A stretch of 64,000 nucleotides of DNA. Source: Planococcus citri (Eukaryota > Arthropoda > Insecta > Hemiptera > Pseudococcidae). Where the stretch lies: assembly GCF_950023065.1 (NCBI RefSeq), contig NC_088677.1, positions 56,755,469-56,819,468 on the forward strand, given 5' to 3'. The notes under the pieces are model-generated. The model saw only the letters and a list, made by a program, of their open reading frames with translations. It was not told the origin of the DNA and did no database searches. Positions 23,299-36,179 of this stretch are shown one piece after another; positions within the stretch are counted from its first letter, which is position 1; each line of letters begins with the position of its first letter. A program made the position numbers and the translations under genes.

Positions 23299-24671
23299 CA
23301 GGGTGGGCCAAAAAAGCCAACGGTTTTATTCGAATGTTTATCAGGGTTGATAACGTTGATTAAATTTGGTTTATTGTAATAAGTTTATTGCCCTGGAGTG
23401 GGCAGAATCGCGTCAAAATTAATTAGAATCAAGAATTACGAATCACCTTCCATTTTGAAGATTCGAATAGTTTCGAATCGCCAATCTGGAGAATCATTTG
23501 TAAAATGATTCGAATCACGATTCGCGAATTACAATCTTTTCAAAAAAATCACAGCTTTTGTCCTCTGGTTGCTTCTGCCAATGTTTCTCAAGGCAGGCAA
23601 ATTTAATAAATTTTAAGTTAGCTCAATTGAAATTGAGGTTGAAAATGACATCAAAAACGCTTTTTTTATCGGTTGGAAAAAGTTCTAAAATTAAATTTAA
23701 AAGGGAAAAAATGATTCGAATCACGAACACAAAGCGTTGAAATTTTTGAATTCTTACCTGCATTTTTTTGAATTATGCAGATTGCAGCCATATTTGCATC
23801 TTGGAAGCTTTATCCGAACAATCTTCAATACAACGAGAAGAACGATGAGAAATACTCCTGAAACAAACGAAAAAAAATCCAAAAATGCTATTAAAATATG
23901 GCAAAGTTTCTTTAAAATATCAAAAAAATTCTGATAATGTAAAGGTATGAAAATACTTAAAAATTTTAAAATCATCAATCTGTACGAAATTTTTACCCAT
24001 TCAGTTTTTAAACTCTATCTTTTTGGGTGCCTCTTTAGCCCCAAAATTTTGAAAAAAATTAGCAACTGAAAGGGCAAAGAGGGATTGAATTTGAAAAATA
24101 AGTGTATAGGTATTCGAAATCAGCGACTTTGAATTAGTACAAAACAACATATTGCACCACTTCTTCTCAATTTTTGGAGAGATTTCTTTTTGAACGAACG
24201 GAAATGTTCATTTTGAACATCTTTCAGACCGAAAGATGTTCATTTTCATGCAAAAGGAACTGTCAGATCTTCGAGCCAAAAACGTCAAGTACATCTTTGA
24301 GCTAAAAATCTACCTAACTTTTGATAAAAAATGACAATTTTTGAGCACAAAATCAAAAAAAATGTCAATTTTTGAGCACAAAATCAAAAAAATGTCAATT
24401 TTTGAGCGAAAAATTCTTTTTTGGATAAAAACGTTGATTTTTTGGCAAAGTGTCAATTTTTGAACAAAAAATCAAACTTTGAGCAAAAAATGACAATTTC
24501 AAATTTATAAACAAAAATGACAATTCTTTAGCAAAATTAAAAAATGTGTCAATTTATAAGCTAAGAGAACAATTTTTGAGTAAAAATTAGCATTTTTGTC
24601 GATAAATGACAAAATTAGCTCATTACAGTTACAAGGGCTCAAAACATGCCAGCCATTTACGATCCACCCTG
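23299..24671. mobile_element. Non-autonomous DNA transposon with CAGGGTGG ends and TA duplication
   Basis: The stretch begins CAGGGTGGGCC (23299) and ends ATCCACCCTG (24671), giving short inverted ends, and is flanked on both sides by TA (23297-23298 and 24672-24673), as expected for Tc1/mariner-like insertion. The interior is CpG-poor, has no transposase frame, and contains repeated GATTCGAATC-type strings (23460-23720) and a GTCAATTTTTGAGCAAAAAATC-like tandem array (24325-24600). The flanks on both sides are CpG-rich and match in texture, which supports a clean insertion. The inverted match beyond the first eight bases is weak. Confidence 0.6.
24325..24600 (+). repeat. Imperfect short tandem array, ~30-bp unit
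   Basis: The string TGTCAATTTTTGAGC/GACAATTTTTGAGCA followed by AAAATCAAAAA recurs about every 30 bases (clear copies near 24330, 24362, 24393, and degraded ones to about 24600). It lies inside the 23299-24671 element and is AT-rich and non-coding. Confidence 0.7.
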
Positions 24672-24673
24672 TA

Positions 24674-25480
24674 TAAAAACCAATAATGACAGGACGAATT
24701 GTAGAAAAGGATACGACGAGGCGACACCAAAGACGAAAATTTATTCGCAACAAGGTGACGCGACTCGACGTCGGAGTCGGACGCGCGTATCCCGAAGGGG
24801 TAAATTAAATAGAGATGATAGCTTCGCTTGTACATACAGAAGTATAGAGAGAACCTCGAATACTCGCGTCATCGATCAATCTTCCATTAAACAAATCGTC
24901 TTCCAGAGAGAATCGCGCCGCCGCCGCTGTTAATAATTAAGTACACAGGAAAATGTGTACGATGTACATCGTATAAATGTTTGTCGAAGTCACCGTACTC
25001 GTAGCTCAATAGCGAGTGGGTGGAAAGGCAGAGGAAGTCGGGGAACGCGTTAAAACGTGTATCTATCTGTATTAACTACATATGTAGTATGTACTAGACG
25101 TACTATAAACATCATTAAACGAAGCACGATGTATTTTTTTCCTAGTTTTTTTTTTGTACTAGGTACAATTTACACCGTATTGATGCTTATATGGTAGGTC
25201 TAGGTATGCGCTCGCGTATACATATAAGAAAGTCAAATGACGGCAATATAACGAGCCGCGGTAGTTCTTTTTTCTTTTTCTATTCCTAAGTCTATTCTAC
25301 AATTGGTCCAATCAATGTGGATGGTCTGTTAACGATCGAGAATGTATTCACGCGCCAATACTCGATACTTATTCATTTATATGGATAAGGTAATAAAAAC
25401 TTACAAACGTAGATATACACTACAGTATGGATAAAGGTTTAGGTAGGTAGGTATCTTATTCACGGATGCAGATCACAAAC
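24674..25480. other. CpG-rich, apparently single-copy stretch
   Basis: This block starts abruptly at the right end of the preceding element, with CpG-dense sequence such as GCGACTCGACGTCGGAGTCG (24759-24778), itself partly palindromic. The plus frame 24646-24933 is arginine-rich from CpG codons and starts inside the mobile element, so it is not accepted as a gene. Confidence 0.45.
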
Positions 25481-26689
25481 CAATGCCAAAACAATGTAAT
25501 CAGCATTGTATTTGGGATGTTGAGTCATTCCATATCAATGTAGGTACTGAGGTTTTGACCCTTCAGTCGTACGATTTCACCAGTAGAACATATCATTACA
25601 AATTTCTAACATGTATCCAGATTAATGAAAAATATTGAATAATTATCCTTTCCCTCAAATATCCTTCTTGCTAGAGAGGCTATGGAGAACACAGTATCAA
25701 TCTCGCAACGCCAGATCTAGATTTTCATTTTAGGTGATGCAGAAATCACATTAGGAATTTGACGAACTTGAGATGTTCCAAAGCCCAGATTTGGATTTAG
25801 AATTTTTAAAAAAAGAGGAGAGGGATAAGAAGTATGAGACTTTGGTACTTTTTTCGTAAATTCGAAGCACATCACATTCTCCTGGCTCGGATTGTGGATT
25901 CGTGCAAGAGAAGGAGGCAGAAATGAAGTCGAAAGATGAGAGTTTTCAGGAACTTGTATTCTATGGGTAATGCAAAGAGTGAAAATACATACAGAAGAAG
26001 CCAGCCATTTTCAAAGGAAAACGAAAACGAAATAATCTGTAATTTTTAATATTTTCTTCTTTCGTGGGTTAATTCTCATACTTTGCACGAATTATACAAA
26101 TTTTCCCATGGTCTGAAAAAGAAATTCAATCCAGCCAGCCAGCCAGATATCACGTTCTTTACCATCGTTTTTATTTATTTCCGCGTAATCTTGTACGTAC
26201 TTCCGAGTGGGTCAGGTATAGGGGAGGGAAATTTTGGAGATGCAAAAACTGAAAACGATTGAATTTGTAAATTCTGCAAACTTCCAGTTTTGACCTTAGA
26301 GGCAAAGTTGAGCCATTCAAGTCGGTTTTGGTCTTCAGGGCAAACGTTTATTGAAAAGAGAATCAAAATCACAGCTCTCAAAAACTTAAATTTTCATCCC
26401 GATAATGCATTTGTCAAAATTTTGGACTTCAGCACTATTTTTTTAGGGGAAGGGGTGAGGTCAATTTTCATTTTGGAGCAAAAAAAGTTTCCAGAATTAG
26501 GATCAGTGCCCCTGAAAATCTGTAAATCGATACCCATATTACATTTGTTGATGGTTAGAAAATTTCCAGCCCCCGGCCTCTTCCATTAAGGGGTTGGATT
26601 TTTGAAAATACTAAAAAAAAAAAAAAAAAAAACGAAAAATATGAATTCAGGGTATCTGCCGGCACGAAATTAGTACTCCTAGAAATTAT
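25481..26689. other. AT-rich repeat-like stretch, no gene seen
   Basis: CpG-poor sequence with a CCAG/CAGC microsatellite (AGCCAGCCAGCCAG, about 26132-26146) and an A run at about 26610-26630. Frames 26175-26381 and 26290-26589 lie opposite each other and show no family. The GGGGAAGGGGTGAGG string at 26446 is typical of G-rich strings found beside repeats elsewhere in the window. Confidence 0.4.
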
Positions 26690-27295
26690 TTCAAAAAGCA
26701 TGAAAATATCTAAAAAAATTTCCGTCATCAAAACTGTTGTTTATTTTTAATTTTTATTAGGTAAATTTCTTCTGTTGTGTGCTTCTTGAAATATAAATTT
26801 TCAAAAACTTTTGCCCACTCTTTTTTTCCACATTGAATTTTTTAGAAAACTAGATCCTTCAAAACCTTAAATTCAGTTTTTTTTGGAAAATTCAACAGTT
26901 CGTTGCTAAATTTGTAAAAAAAAGACCCAGTCATCCATAGTTGTGAATTTTTCTTCTAGTTTTCTCAAATTTTTGGCCATACTGGTACAAAAAAAAAACA
27001 GAAAAAATTTTCAAATTAGGTACCTATAAGCTTTCTTTTTCCGTAACTTGGCTTGGGCCACTTGGCTTTTTTTCAAATTTTCTGAAAAATTTTTGTTCAA
27101 AAACAATGAGATAGGTAAGCAATTTTACAAAATCTTGAGTAAAGAAAGAAATGATAAAGGCCAAAAATCACTAAAATATCTTGACTCTGGATTTTCATGA
27201 AGTGAGTATATACAAACCTTGTTGGAAATCGCGTGAATTTTTTTTGACAATTCTCTCGTTCTTTTGGATAAAATGATCAAACGAGAGGAGATGGG
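26690..27295 (+). repeat. Dispersed repeat, copy 1
   Basis: This stretch is homologous to 53020-53925 in the same orientation. Shared strings in order are TCTAAAAAAATTT, ATCAAAA..TTGTT..TTTAATTT, CTTCTTGAA..T..ATTTTCAAAA, CTTTTGCCC, ATCCTTCAAA, then TTGGCTTTTT, AATGAGATAGG..TTTTACAAAATCTTGA and finally AAAATGATCAAACGAG (copy 2: AAAATGATCAAACCAG). No coding potential is seen. Confidence 0.65.
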
Positions 27296-28240
27296 TGGGG
27301 GTGGAAGGGGGAGTGGGGTGAATCTTAAAACATTACATACGGGTATGTACTTTCATGGAAAAACATCAAAATCTCCTATTTAGAATACCTACCAACACAA
27401 TTATTTTGAAAATCTGGGGACACCTTGAAGACATGATTTTTTGGGAAGAGAGATGACTCTTCGGAAACACGAAAAAAACACGAATTTGGCTTTCTTGATT
27501 TCAGCAGTCCGCTCCAAATTTTGATTTTTGAAAAAAATAAGATTAAAATTCATGTGGCATATCGCTTGTTATGTTTTCCATTTTGCTGATATCGAATTTC
27601 AACTTACTTTTTTGACACAACCCCTCCTCCAGCTTCACAATAAGCACCAAATTTCTACAAAATGGAAAATTTGCCTGCGTAATACCTAGTTGTTTTTTTT
27701 TATGTTTCCAGAGGTAGGTACTTCTACTGATTTTTGAACTTTTCTTATTTTATTGCATTTTATGGATTTTTTTTGTCATTTAAACGTGATTTTTTAAATT
27801 ACTAGCTACAAAAAGTGAAATTTTTCTTTTTTGATTTTAATGTCAGGAGTTACAATTTTTCAGAATCAAAATTACTGGTAATTCAAGATAATTTCTCTGC
27901 AATAAATCCAAGCTTTCTCATCATTGCTTCATGATCGGTATATTTACAAACTTGGTGTCAATTATTTTTACCATGTTGATACTGTCGTGGAAAGACTTTC
28001 CTTCACCCCTCCCCTCATTATTTGATCGACAAAGCTGAAATTTGACTCGTGGATTTGAAATTTTTCAGAGGAGAACAGACGTCTCAATTCTACGATTTTC
28101 CCAAAGAATTTTCTTGAAAAAAAAAAAAACAAAAAAACAACAACACCAGACAGGAAAATTTCATTGAAATATCATTTAAAGAATAAAATTGCCCTCCTTA
28201 CAAGTTTAAACTCTGGAACAATTTTTATCGCTCATTCTAC
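27296..28240. other. AT-rich stretch, no gene seen
   Basis: CpG-poor sequence with G-rich GGGTGGGGGTGGAAGGGGGA at 27292-27311 and an A run at 28118-28130. Nothing else can be supported. Confidence 0.4.
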
Positions 28241-30060
28241 CTCACGAATCGCATTCAAATTCATCTTTGTTTCGTCGACTGAACTTTTCGCAACCCGAGT
28301 AATTTGAAATATTCGACGTTCGATTTCCATATTCTTACCTCTTTCTAGTTTCTAGCCAAAAGCTCGGGTCTTTTAAGGTAAAAAAAAAACCTGTACCCAA
28401 TGCACCCGCACCTCAGCATCTCTTATAGCTTTCCAACTAGCTCGCGTTTAATTACATTCATTCAACCCTTTCGCGTAGTATAGCAGGTAACATAATCAGT
28501 AGTCGAACTCATAAACCACTTTGTGTTCTGCGTCGCTGTGCGCGGATAAAAGCACCTCAGCTTACAGCAAGGTAACTAGAACTACTAATAAACTCTACTA
28601 TCACAAATAATGAAATTCTCACCGTTACCAACAATATCGATTCGAAATAATAAACGACCCGTATAATAACGCCGTCGGCTTTGTCTAGCTATATACTACT
28701 ACCGAGTTGTCGTCGTAGTAGTAAGTATAGTAGTACAAGTACCTATATATTTTTTGTTCAAGATCATAACAAGTTTGTCTTTAAACGCAACGTTGTTAAA
28801 CTTGCAAAACATTGAACAACTGACGAACTTTCGGGGTAGCAGCAAATCGTTGCACGCTCTGCCGAACCGAACTTGCGAATAAATCTAATTTTCCAAAGGT
28901 AACTCTCGGTGTTTTATTTAATTTCAACCGTCACCTTTCTTCTCTTCTCTTCGGGTCGCCATCTCTCTCGTTCTATAAGGTTCTAATACCACTACAACAA
29001 CAATAACAGCAACAACAACAAAGCCAGCAACCAAAGGAGGAACTCCCGGCACGGTGCCAATGCTTGCACATTGGCTTAATATTTTCTCACGAAAAGTTAC
29101 AAACAGTCGTACTTTGAGTTCAGTATACCATTCTGCAGGCATTTGATTTGTTTATTTGCGAATTCTGAGCACATTCTCGCAATTCTTGCCCCGCACTGTA
29201 CTGCGCCGTCTATACGGCCTACACAGAGTACTTTGGCTATATGCGATAAAAAGCAACAAGATGGTACTTTGTGTACCACCGCATCAAAGCCCACGTGTGT
29301 ACGAATACAACCTGCTCGATCACTATACCATTATCTGTTTCGGACTAAATCTAAATCCGATTAGGATATAGTAAAAAGGAAAAGCACACACGTACCTCTA
29401 TACAATATACCTATCTAACATAAAACGAGAGATGGTGGGCACAGTGAGGCAGATCAAATGGTACAGATAGACAAAGACAGAAAGACAAAAAAAAAACTAT
29501 ACAACGACGACACGAAAATGGTACAGAGATGATATCAAATACGCATATATACGTATATACTATATAGTATGTATACGTGTCAGTAACGTTTTGAGAAAGT
29601 TGTAAAATCCGATTAAGCGTGAGATAAAAGTTTTTCCCCTTTTCGTTTTAAACTTCTTTTAAGTTGCGCACTTAAAGGTTCTCTGTACAGAGGCCGGAAA
29701 CCAATCGGAAACAAGTGTTTTTCTTCAACTTTATAAGTTCTAACTCGAAGCTCCGTGCTATGCTCCTTCAAGAGTTCCAAGTCGTTATTAATACTCACGT
29801 ACAGCCCGTTATACTGATGGCAAACTCGCAACTAATCCCTTCCAACATTATTGGTTCGCTTTATAACTTTTAAGTGTTGGCAAAACTTGCCAAAAGAATG
29901 GCAAACGTTATACCATACACGGTGAATTTGATAAAGCACGACGATCCTTGTCAATAATAATAATAATTCCTCCTCTTTATTGGCTCCCTCAGCCTTCCAT
30001 ACTTCTCAAAGCTCAGCGTCCACTCACCTTACATAATGGATTTATCTGCCAACTTTTACA
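28241..30060. other. CpG-containing, apparently single-copy stretch
   Basis: Includes an ACAACAATAACAGCAACAAC tract near 28993 and an alternating GTATATAC/ATACTATATAGTATG palindromic patch near 29550-29575. Opposite-strand frames at 29097-29371 overlap each other and have no recognisable domain. No gene is supported. Confidence 0.4.
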
Positions 30061-30780
30061 AGTTTTCTTGACCTTACTTAAGATGAAAACTCAGGTTTAG
30101 AAGTATGTGCAAGGAGTTAACCGAAGAATGGTAACTTTTTCAGTTACCAAGCTCCAGCAGATTATTTTGCTTTTTTATGCGGAATGATTTTTCCCAGTTT
30201 GCAATAAAATTTACAAGGTTTGATGAACTTTTAAATGCTTACGATTTGAACGAGAATTCAGTTTTTGGAAACAGTATGGCCTGAAACCCCTAAAACCAAA
30301 ATTTTAGATTCCCAAATTGATAAGTCAATTTTTGAAGAATTTTGGAAAATCCAAAATGACGATTTTCTGACCTTTTCTTTTTCCCTTTAGAGATGTACAT
30401 GTACCTACCAATTTTTTTTTTTTTTTTTTTTAGGAAAACTGATGAGAAACCCGTTTTGAAGCTAATATCAACAACTTGAGTACCTATTTTGAAACTCTAG
30501 TCCTATTTTCGATTTCTTAAAATAATTTTTGAATTTCTCTATAATGCTTGAAAGTTAACTTGGACAGCAAAAAATCAAGTGCTGGCTTCTTCTCGACTTG
30601 TTTAACAAGTTTATCCACAATTGAGGCGATTTTCAGGCGAGCACTTCAAGTGTGTGTATAATTACTTGGTGAAAAATTCAAAAAAAAAAAAAAAAAAAAA
30701 AAAACTGCTCGTCAGAACAACAAACTTGAGATATCCACTTCAAAAATAAGCCAGTACTCGATTTTCAACGGCTTAAGTTG
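30061..30780. other. AT-rich stretch with homopolymers, no gene seen
   Basis: Contains a small perfect hairpin GGTAACTTTTTCAGTTACC (30130), a long T run at about 30411-30432 and a long A run at about 30680-30703. No coding or RNA gene is supported. Confidence 0.4.
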
Positions 30781-31060
30781 ATTATGGTGCTTTCTGGAGA
30801 AATCTTGAAATCCTGAAAAAATTGAAAATTGCGCTGGAGGCTCCAGAATGTTTGAAAATGGTGAAATTCGGATCCGGTGAGTTCGTTTTAGAGAGGAAAC
30901 AGGAACTAAATTTCATAATTTTCACTGAAAAATTACAAAAAAAAAACAAAAACCATAATTTTTTCAAATCAAAAATTTTTTACATTTTCAAAAAACCGTC
31001 AAAAATTGAAAAATCAATTAGGGTAGCTGAAATTTTGATGGGGGGGGGGGTCCAGACCAT
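30781..31060 (+). repeat. GGAGGCTCCAG-family fragment
   Basis: ATTGCGCTGGAGGCTCCAG (30826-30844) followed by AAAATGGTGAAATT matches 57865-57905 (ATTGCGCTGGAGGAACCTG..GAAATGGTGAAATT) and, more distantly, 1478-1506. It ends in an 11-base G run (31040-31050). The frame 30822-31199 through it is a by-product of the repeat: the same relative frame is open in the other copies, but no protein family is recognised. Confidence 0.6.
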
Positions 31061-32160
31061 GCTGTTGCCGAAAATCGCATTCCCCTTCAAATTGGAGGAG
31101 GCCAAACAAAAACTTTTGGTACAAAATTATCGAAGGATGAATATTAAAAAACCTGTTACATACAAAGATCAACGATCAACTCTAGTCCAGGAGAATTAGC
31201 TCAAAAAATGGGGTCTTGAGGAAAAATTAGGAGAAGGGAGAGTTTAATTTTGATATGTTTTTTATTTTTTTTTCTCATGAGCTGAATGGTGCTGAATTTC
31301 GAATTTGATGAGTGTGAGTGGATCCGGTGTACGCTTTCCCTTTTTGTTGACTCCAAGCCCCCTTCCATTCAAGGTTTGGATTATGAGATGCCTCTGAAAA
31401 TATTGATTTTCGTGCAAAATAATTGCAATGAATGTTGCTCAACTCTAAATTCCATGTCGAATGAGCGGTAAAATAAGTTTCCTATTGAGAGGAGGGGTGG
31501 GAGTGGAACTATCCTTACAAAATACATGAGCAAATTGGATCTTTCATTTTCATGTCATTTTTTACGTATACAGATCTTTCTTCAGGGTCAGTAGCTGATG
31601 ATCATCTTCCTCCATCCCCTCCAAAAATTGTCAAAAATTATGTCAAAAATAGGAAACATGAAAAAAAAATCCAAAAACATCAAAAAGTACCTTACAACTC
31701 ATTGAATATGATGCTGAAGTTGGTTAATTGTATTGTGAAAATGTTTATAAAATATGGCAAAACTTGCTCAAAAATGTCTGAAAATACATCATGAAAATTG
31801 TCGCAACAACAAAAAAAATTTCAAAATTGTCACAAAAGTCCATTCGAAGTCGTATTAAAGAATTGTAAGTTTGTTCGAATGTAGGGCATTACAAACAGTG
31901 CTCAAAAATTGGCTTAATTGCTCAAAAATTTCAAAAAATTTCCAAATTGTCTCAAAAATTGTCAAGAATGACATCAATTGACACAGATTACAAGATGGCG
32001 ACAACTTTTTCCACCTTGAGCCTGAAGTTTTACAAAAAATTTCAAAACTCGGGTAATGGACTTTGAACTTTGAATGTTTTGGGTGATGGTGGAGTATTTT
32101 TGCATGCTCTCTCATTCCAGTTTAATTAGTTAGGACGAGGAATTTTTCAGCCAGATTGAA
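31061..32160. other. AT-rich stretch, no gene seen
   Basis: CpG-poor sequence. The part 31610-32000 is enriched in TGTCAAAAATT and TCTCAAAAATTGTC words, resembling the GTCAATTTTTGAGC array inside the 23299-24671 element in style but not in exact unit. No gene is supported. Confidence 0.4.
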
Positions 32161-34070
32161 TATTTTCCAAGTTGGTTGAGATGCATCCTGATCAACAGCT
32201 CATAATTTCACACTTGTATTGCAATTACCTCCCTATCTCTTGCATCATTAGGCCAGCTTTAAACATATCTACAAAGGCAACAACCTCATTAAAAATGAAC
32301 AAAACGGAAGCGGAAACAGGGGTTCACTTCTCCACTCGTTTTTTCACGACAAAAATATGTCTACCTATCGTCTAAAATCACACACAAAATCGTCAAACAC
32401 ACACAGGGGTACGGTACGCAACCGACGAGGATGGAAATTGAATTGGGAAAAATGTACCAACACGTGTAATTTGGCAAATCGCGAAGTATAGCCGAAAATC
32501 CGCGAGAGTATAAATTCTTGATGCGTTAATAATACCTAGAGAACGAGCAGCAGGGCTGGATACACCGCGATGGCTATACAAATACTCCGGACCGGGCTAG
32601 AATTAAATTCAATGTAAAATTAAAGCTCCGGGTTCGGCTCCCCTAAGCGCTATGGGCCAAGTCTATGCTTTATTGTTTACTCCTGCGGATACTAAACGTT
32701 GCTGGTCTGAAATCTCTCAACTGCACCGGTCACGTTAGACGAACGGCGCTTAATTACTTCTAATTAAACGTCATTACTGGAAATTTCACGCTCACGTATG
32801 CCGGTATAATTCAAGTCAGCCTCGCTGCAATCACGGTACCTACTACCTATATACGTTAATAATCCGCGTTATAGTTTCAATTATTATTCGCGTAAATTGA
32901 AGTAAAAGTTTCGCACCCGAAAACTATATACGTAAACCATCAGGTCGAATAAATCGAACGGAAATGTGCGGCTGAGTGACGAAAAATCACCTCGGACTCG
33001 GAGTGACTGGTGTCGCCGCTGACCATCGATAGATGACTCAGCTTTACATTGACGATAACCGCCCATTAATTGTGTTCGTATATTTCAGAAATATCGTACA
33101 ACTTTAATCATTGATTATATGAGGTAAATTCCAGACGTCCGTCGTCCCTTTCTTCTCGACCAATCGTCGAACGAGCTCGTCAATCGGCTAATTAATGGAC
33201 TCGACAGACAGACTCGGTATACGGGTAGAGTATTTCGGTTTTAGCCACGATAAAGACACCTTCGTCGTCGTTTAATGACGGAAAGAAACGACCAATGAGG
33301 GAAAAAAGTTTGGGAAAAAGTTTCTTCAACACCTGCACCGCGTTATTACACAGTGGGTTCGCCTACAATATGTGTATAAGTGAGACGATGAAGTATACAT
33401 GGGCTATTTTAAAGCTGAAAACAGAGAAAACCGTATTAAAAAGAATTATAAGAGTAAGCAGTGATGAAGGGGGGAACACGCCAAAGGTATACGCGAGGCG
33501 CAAAATATATACGAAGATGAAGGCGAGAGAGGTAGGACACAGTATGAGGCGAGCAGACGCAACGATGGCGAATCCATTATGTATGGAAGACGACCATTTG
33601 CATTTTCCACCGGTAGCGTTCGCCATTTACCTACTCGGTCGACGAAAAACTCCGATATTCATCTTAATAACTTATGATAAATGCGGAATTAGCGGCGTTT
33701 CTTCTCAATGTAACGAAAAATAAAAAGAGCCAACACCTATCGCGATGCCGGCGGATAATGCTCGTAAAACAGATTTATTGGAAACAGTATTGGATAAGTT
33801 CGGTAAGTTTCAAAAGTGTGAAAGTCATTTTACGTGTCAGAATAGAAATTTGTTTTCCTCGCTGTTTAAACTTTGCACCGGTTGCTACTTACCGAATACT
33901 GAATTGCGAGCTTAACGCGGCTACATTTCATCGTTAGTAGAACGAATTTTATTTAAATTTTTCGGCCGGTTTTTTTTTATTGCGGCAGTTGGCGAAAGTC
34001 GAGGTGTTGACAAATGTCGTGTGAATTCGGTCTTCGCGTAGTTTGCGTCGTCTTTGACGATGGTATCGTT
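32161..34070. other. CpG-rich, apparently single-copy stretch
   Basis: CpG-rich block with several TAATTA-type words (for example TCTAATTAAACG near 32759). Frames 33295-33723 (plus) and 33363-33626 (minus) overlap on opposite strands without recognisable domains. The plus frame is lysine/arginine-rich without a known motif. This may be regulatory DNA. Confidence 0.4.
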
Positions 34071-35250
34071 GTGGAAGGGGGGGGGGAGGTGATTATATTT
34101 TGGAATGAAAATCAGAATTATTGGAAGCGGACGATTTGAAATGGTTGAACTAATCTAGAAGAAGCAGGGGTCGACTAGCTTATGATATCACCTGGCGATC
34201 GCCAAAAGGGCCCCGAGACACTAAGGAGCCCCCGGGGACAAATGATTTTTCGCAAGCTTTTTCCCTCCCTTTGCTAAGCCTTTTTTGATTTTCTATTGTT
34301 TCAAATTCGAAATTTTCAATGAGAATCAAAAAAAAAAAAAAAAAAAAAAAATAGATTGCATCGCAAAAAACATTATTTTTACTTCTCAAAACACGAATTT
34401 TTGACAGCTTTTGCCCTCAATTCGCTCGTGCTGGTTTCTATCTCTTTCCTTGACTAAAAAAATTTCATGGTTGAAACTTCCATAAATTCAAAATGGAAAA
34501 TAACAATTTTTTAATAAAGGCCCAATTGCGAGTACATATTACATATATCAATTGGCAAAATTGTCAATTCATCTTTTATTTCATTTTAAAAACTCGTCAT
34601 TTTATTCGGAAAAAACTTCCATTGTTTTACTCCTGTTTAGGTTGCATTATTTTTACGAAATTGAATTAAAAAGCAATTGCCCAACCAGGAATGAAGTGAG
34701 GTACTATTTTTGGGGAGACAAAAATCACAAAATTCCCTGGCATCAAAAACAAATTTCATGTTGAATTGCGATTATCCCAGGCATCTAAAATTTGAAAAGA
34801 TGTGTACCTGTTTAAGGAAAATTTCTGAAATTTTCTTGCAAACTGTTCCTTAAATAAATCAAATTGACTCGAGGAAAGCGAGGGCAAAAGGTTTAGACAT
34901 TTTCTAACCCAGAGGTAAAAAATTTTAAAAAATTTGATGGATGAAATTTTCTCCTGAATTTAATACTTTTCTGATTTAAATTTTAAAATTGCTGTAAAAA
35001 AGGAAGCAAACAAGCCCGAGCGTGAAGTGAGAGCAAAAGCCCTTGAAAATTCATAACTATTCAAGAATTAACATAAATTTTTATGCAATAGATAATAGAT
35101 AAGTCAATTTTTCAGCATCAAAATTGAAAAAATTGTCAAAAAAAAGAAAACAATTTTGCTCGAGCAAAACGAGGGCCAAAGTATATTCAAAAATTTCTGA
35201 ATCAAGAAGTGGAAGACAACTGTTTTTTACATGACAAGAAATTCCCATGT
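34071..35250. repeat. Cluster of GCCCTCGCTTCGCTCGGGC-type modules in both orientations
   Basis: One forward module lies near 34410 (TTTTGCCCTCAATTCGCTCG) and three reverse modules near 34868 (CTCGAGGAAAGCGAGGGC), 35011 (AGCCCGAGCGTGAAGTGAGAG) and 35159 (CTCGAGCAAAACGAGGGC). Each is followed or preceded by the same AAAAGCTTTT-like and AATTTTCAAA-like words. A 10-base G run (34077-34086) and an A run near 34327-34351 lie at the left edge. Same module family as at 46.6-47.2 kb and 53.13 kb. Confidence 0.65.
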
Positions 35251-35675
35251 AACGTCCTAATATAAAGTTGGAAAATATGAGAAAATTAACGACTCGAGTT
35301 GAAAAAAATCACGAATGCAGCCTTCACAAAATATTACTTTTGTCGTAACTCTTAAGTAGGAAATTCTTGAAAATCTGGATTTCTTGTCAGTTTTTGCGTT
35401 TTCCTTCCCAAGATGGGGACAAGCTGCCCCCTTGGCCCTTTGCTTAGTCCATGTGTCCAACTCGCATTCAAGCCTCCGAACCTCAGAAAAAACCGGAGGA
35501 GAAAGATTTTGAAGCAGAGGGGGTAAAATTTCGAGAGGCCCATTCGATGCATCCGCCAGAGGCCCCCAACCCACCCAATCACCGCCTGAGACGAAGATGA
35601 ATGAAAATTGAAATAAAAACCGCTAGGAATTGTTCCCCCCTCCCCCCAGGAAAAATTTATAAATTATGGGAATTG
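35251..35675. other. Moderately GC-rich stretch, no gene seen
   Basis: Two overlapping minus-strand frames (35257-35574 and 35352-35582) cover this interval but are in different frames and show no family. CCCCCCTCCCCCCAGG at 35635-35650 is an acceptor-like string on the plus strand without a convincing exon after it. Confidence 0.35.
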
Positions 35676-36045
35676 ATAAAGACAAAAAAATGAAATATAC
35701 TTATGTATAAAAAAGGAATGAAAAAGAATGAATGTCAAAAATTGATGAATAAGAACAAGAAGAATTAATGATGATGATGAAAGTGAAAACAATAGGCAAA
35801 GAAAATCAAAATACATCAAAATAAAAAATAAAAAAATAAAAAAAAATTGAATCAAAAACTGAAAACAAGAAAAAATGCAAGAAGCAAAATTGAAAATGAA
35901 AAATGAAAACAAGAAAAAATGATAATAATAAAAGTGAAAACAAACAAAGAAAATTGAAAGACATCTAAACAAGAAAAAAAACTAAAATTGCACTAAAACT
36001 GAAAACAAGAAAAAATACAAAAATAAAACTGAAAATAGAAATCTC
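35676..36045 (+). repeat. Strand-asymmetric A/G-rich tract with GAAAACAAGAAAAAAT units
   Basis: Over about 370 bases the plus strand is largely A and G with little C. CTGAAAACAAGAAAAAATG recurs near 35858, 35904 (as ATGAAAACAAG..) and 35999. The long hydrophobic minus-strand frame 35664-35972 is simply the complement (TTT/TTC codons) and is not a gene. Confidence 0.7.
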
Positions 36046-36179
36046 GAGATGAAGGATTTTTTACTTCAGAGAATATCTTAAATCTTTTACATGTGTTATG
36101 AAACATTTAAAATTCAAAATTATTTAGTTTGAGCCCAAAAAATTAAAAATGCATTATTTTGAACAAATTGATTCGGATA

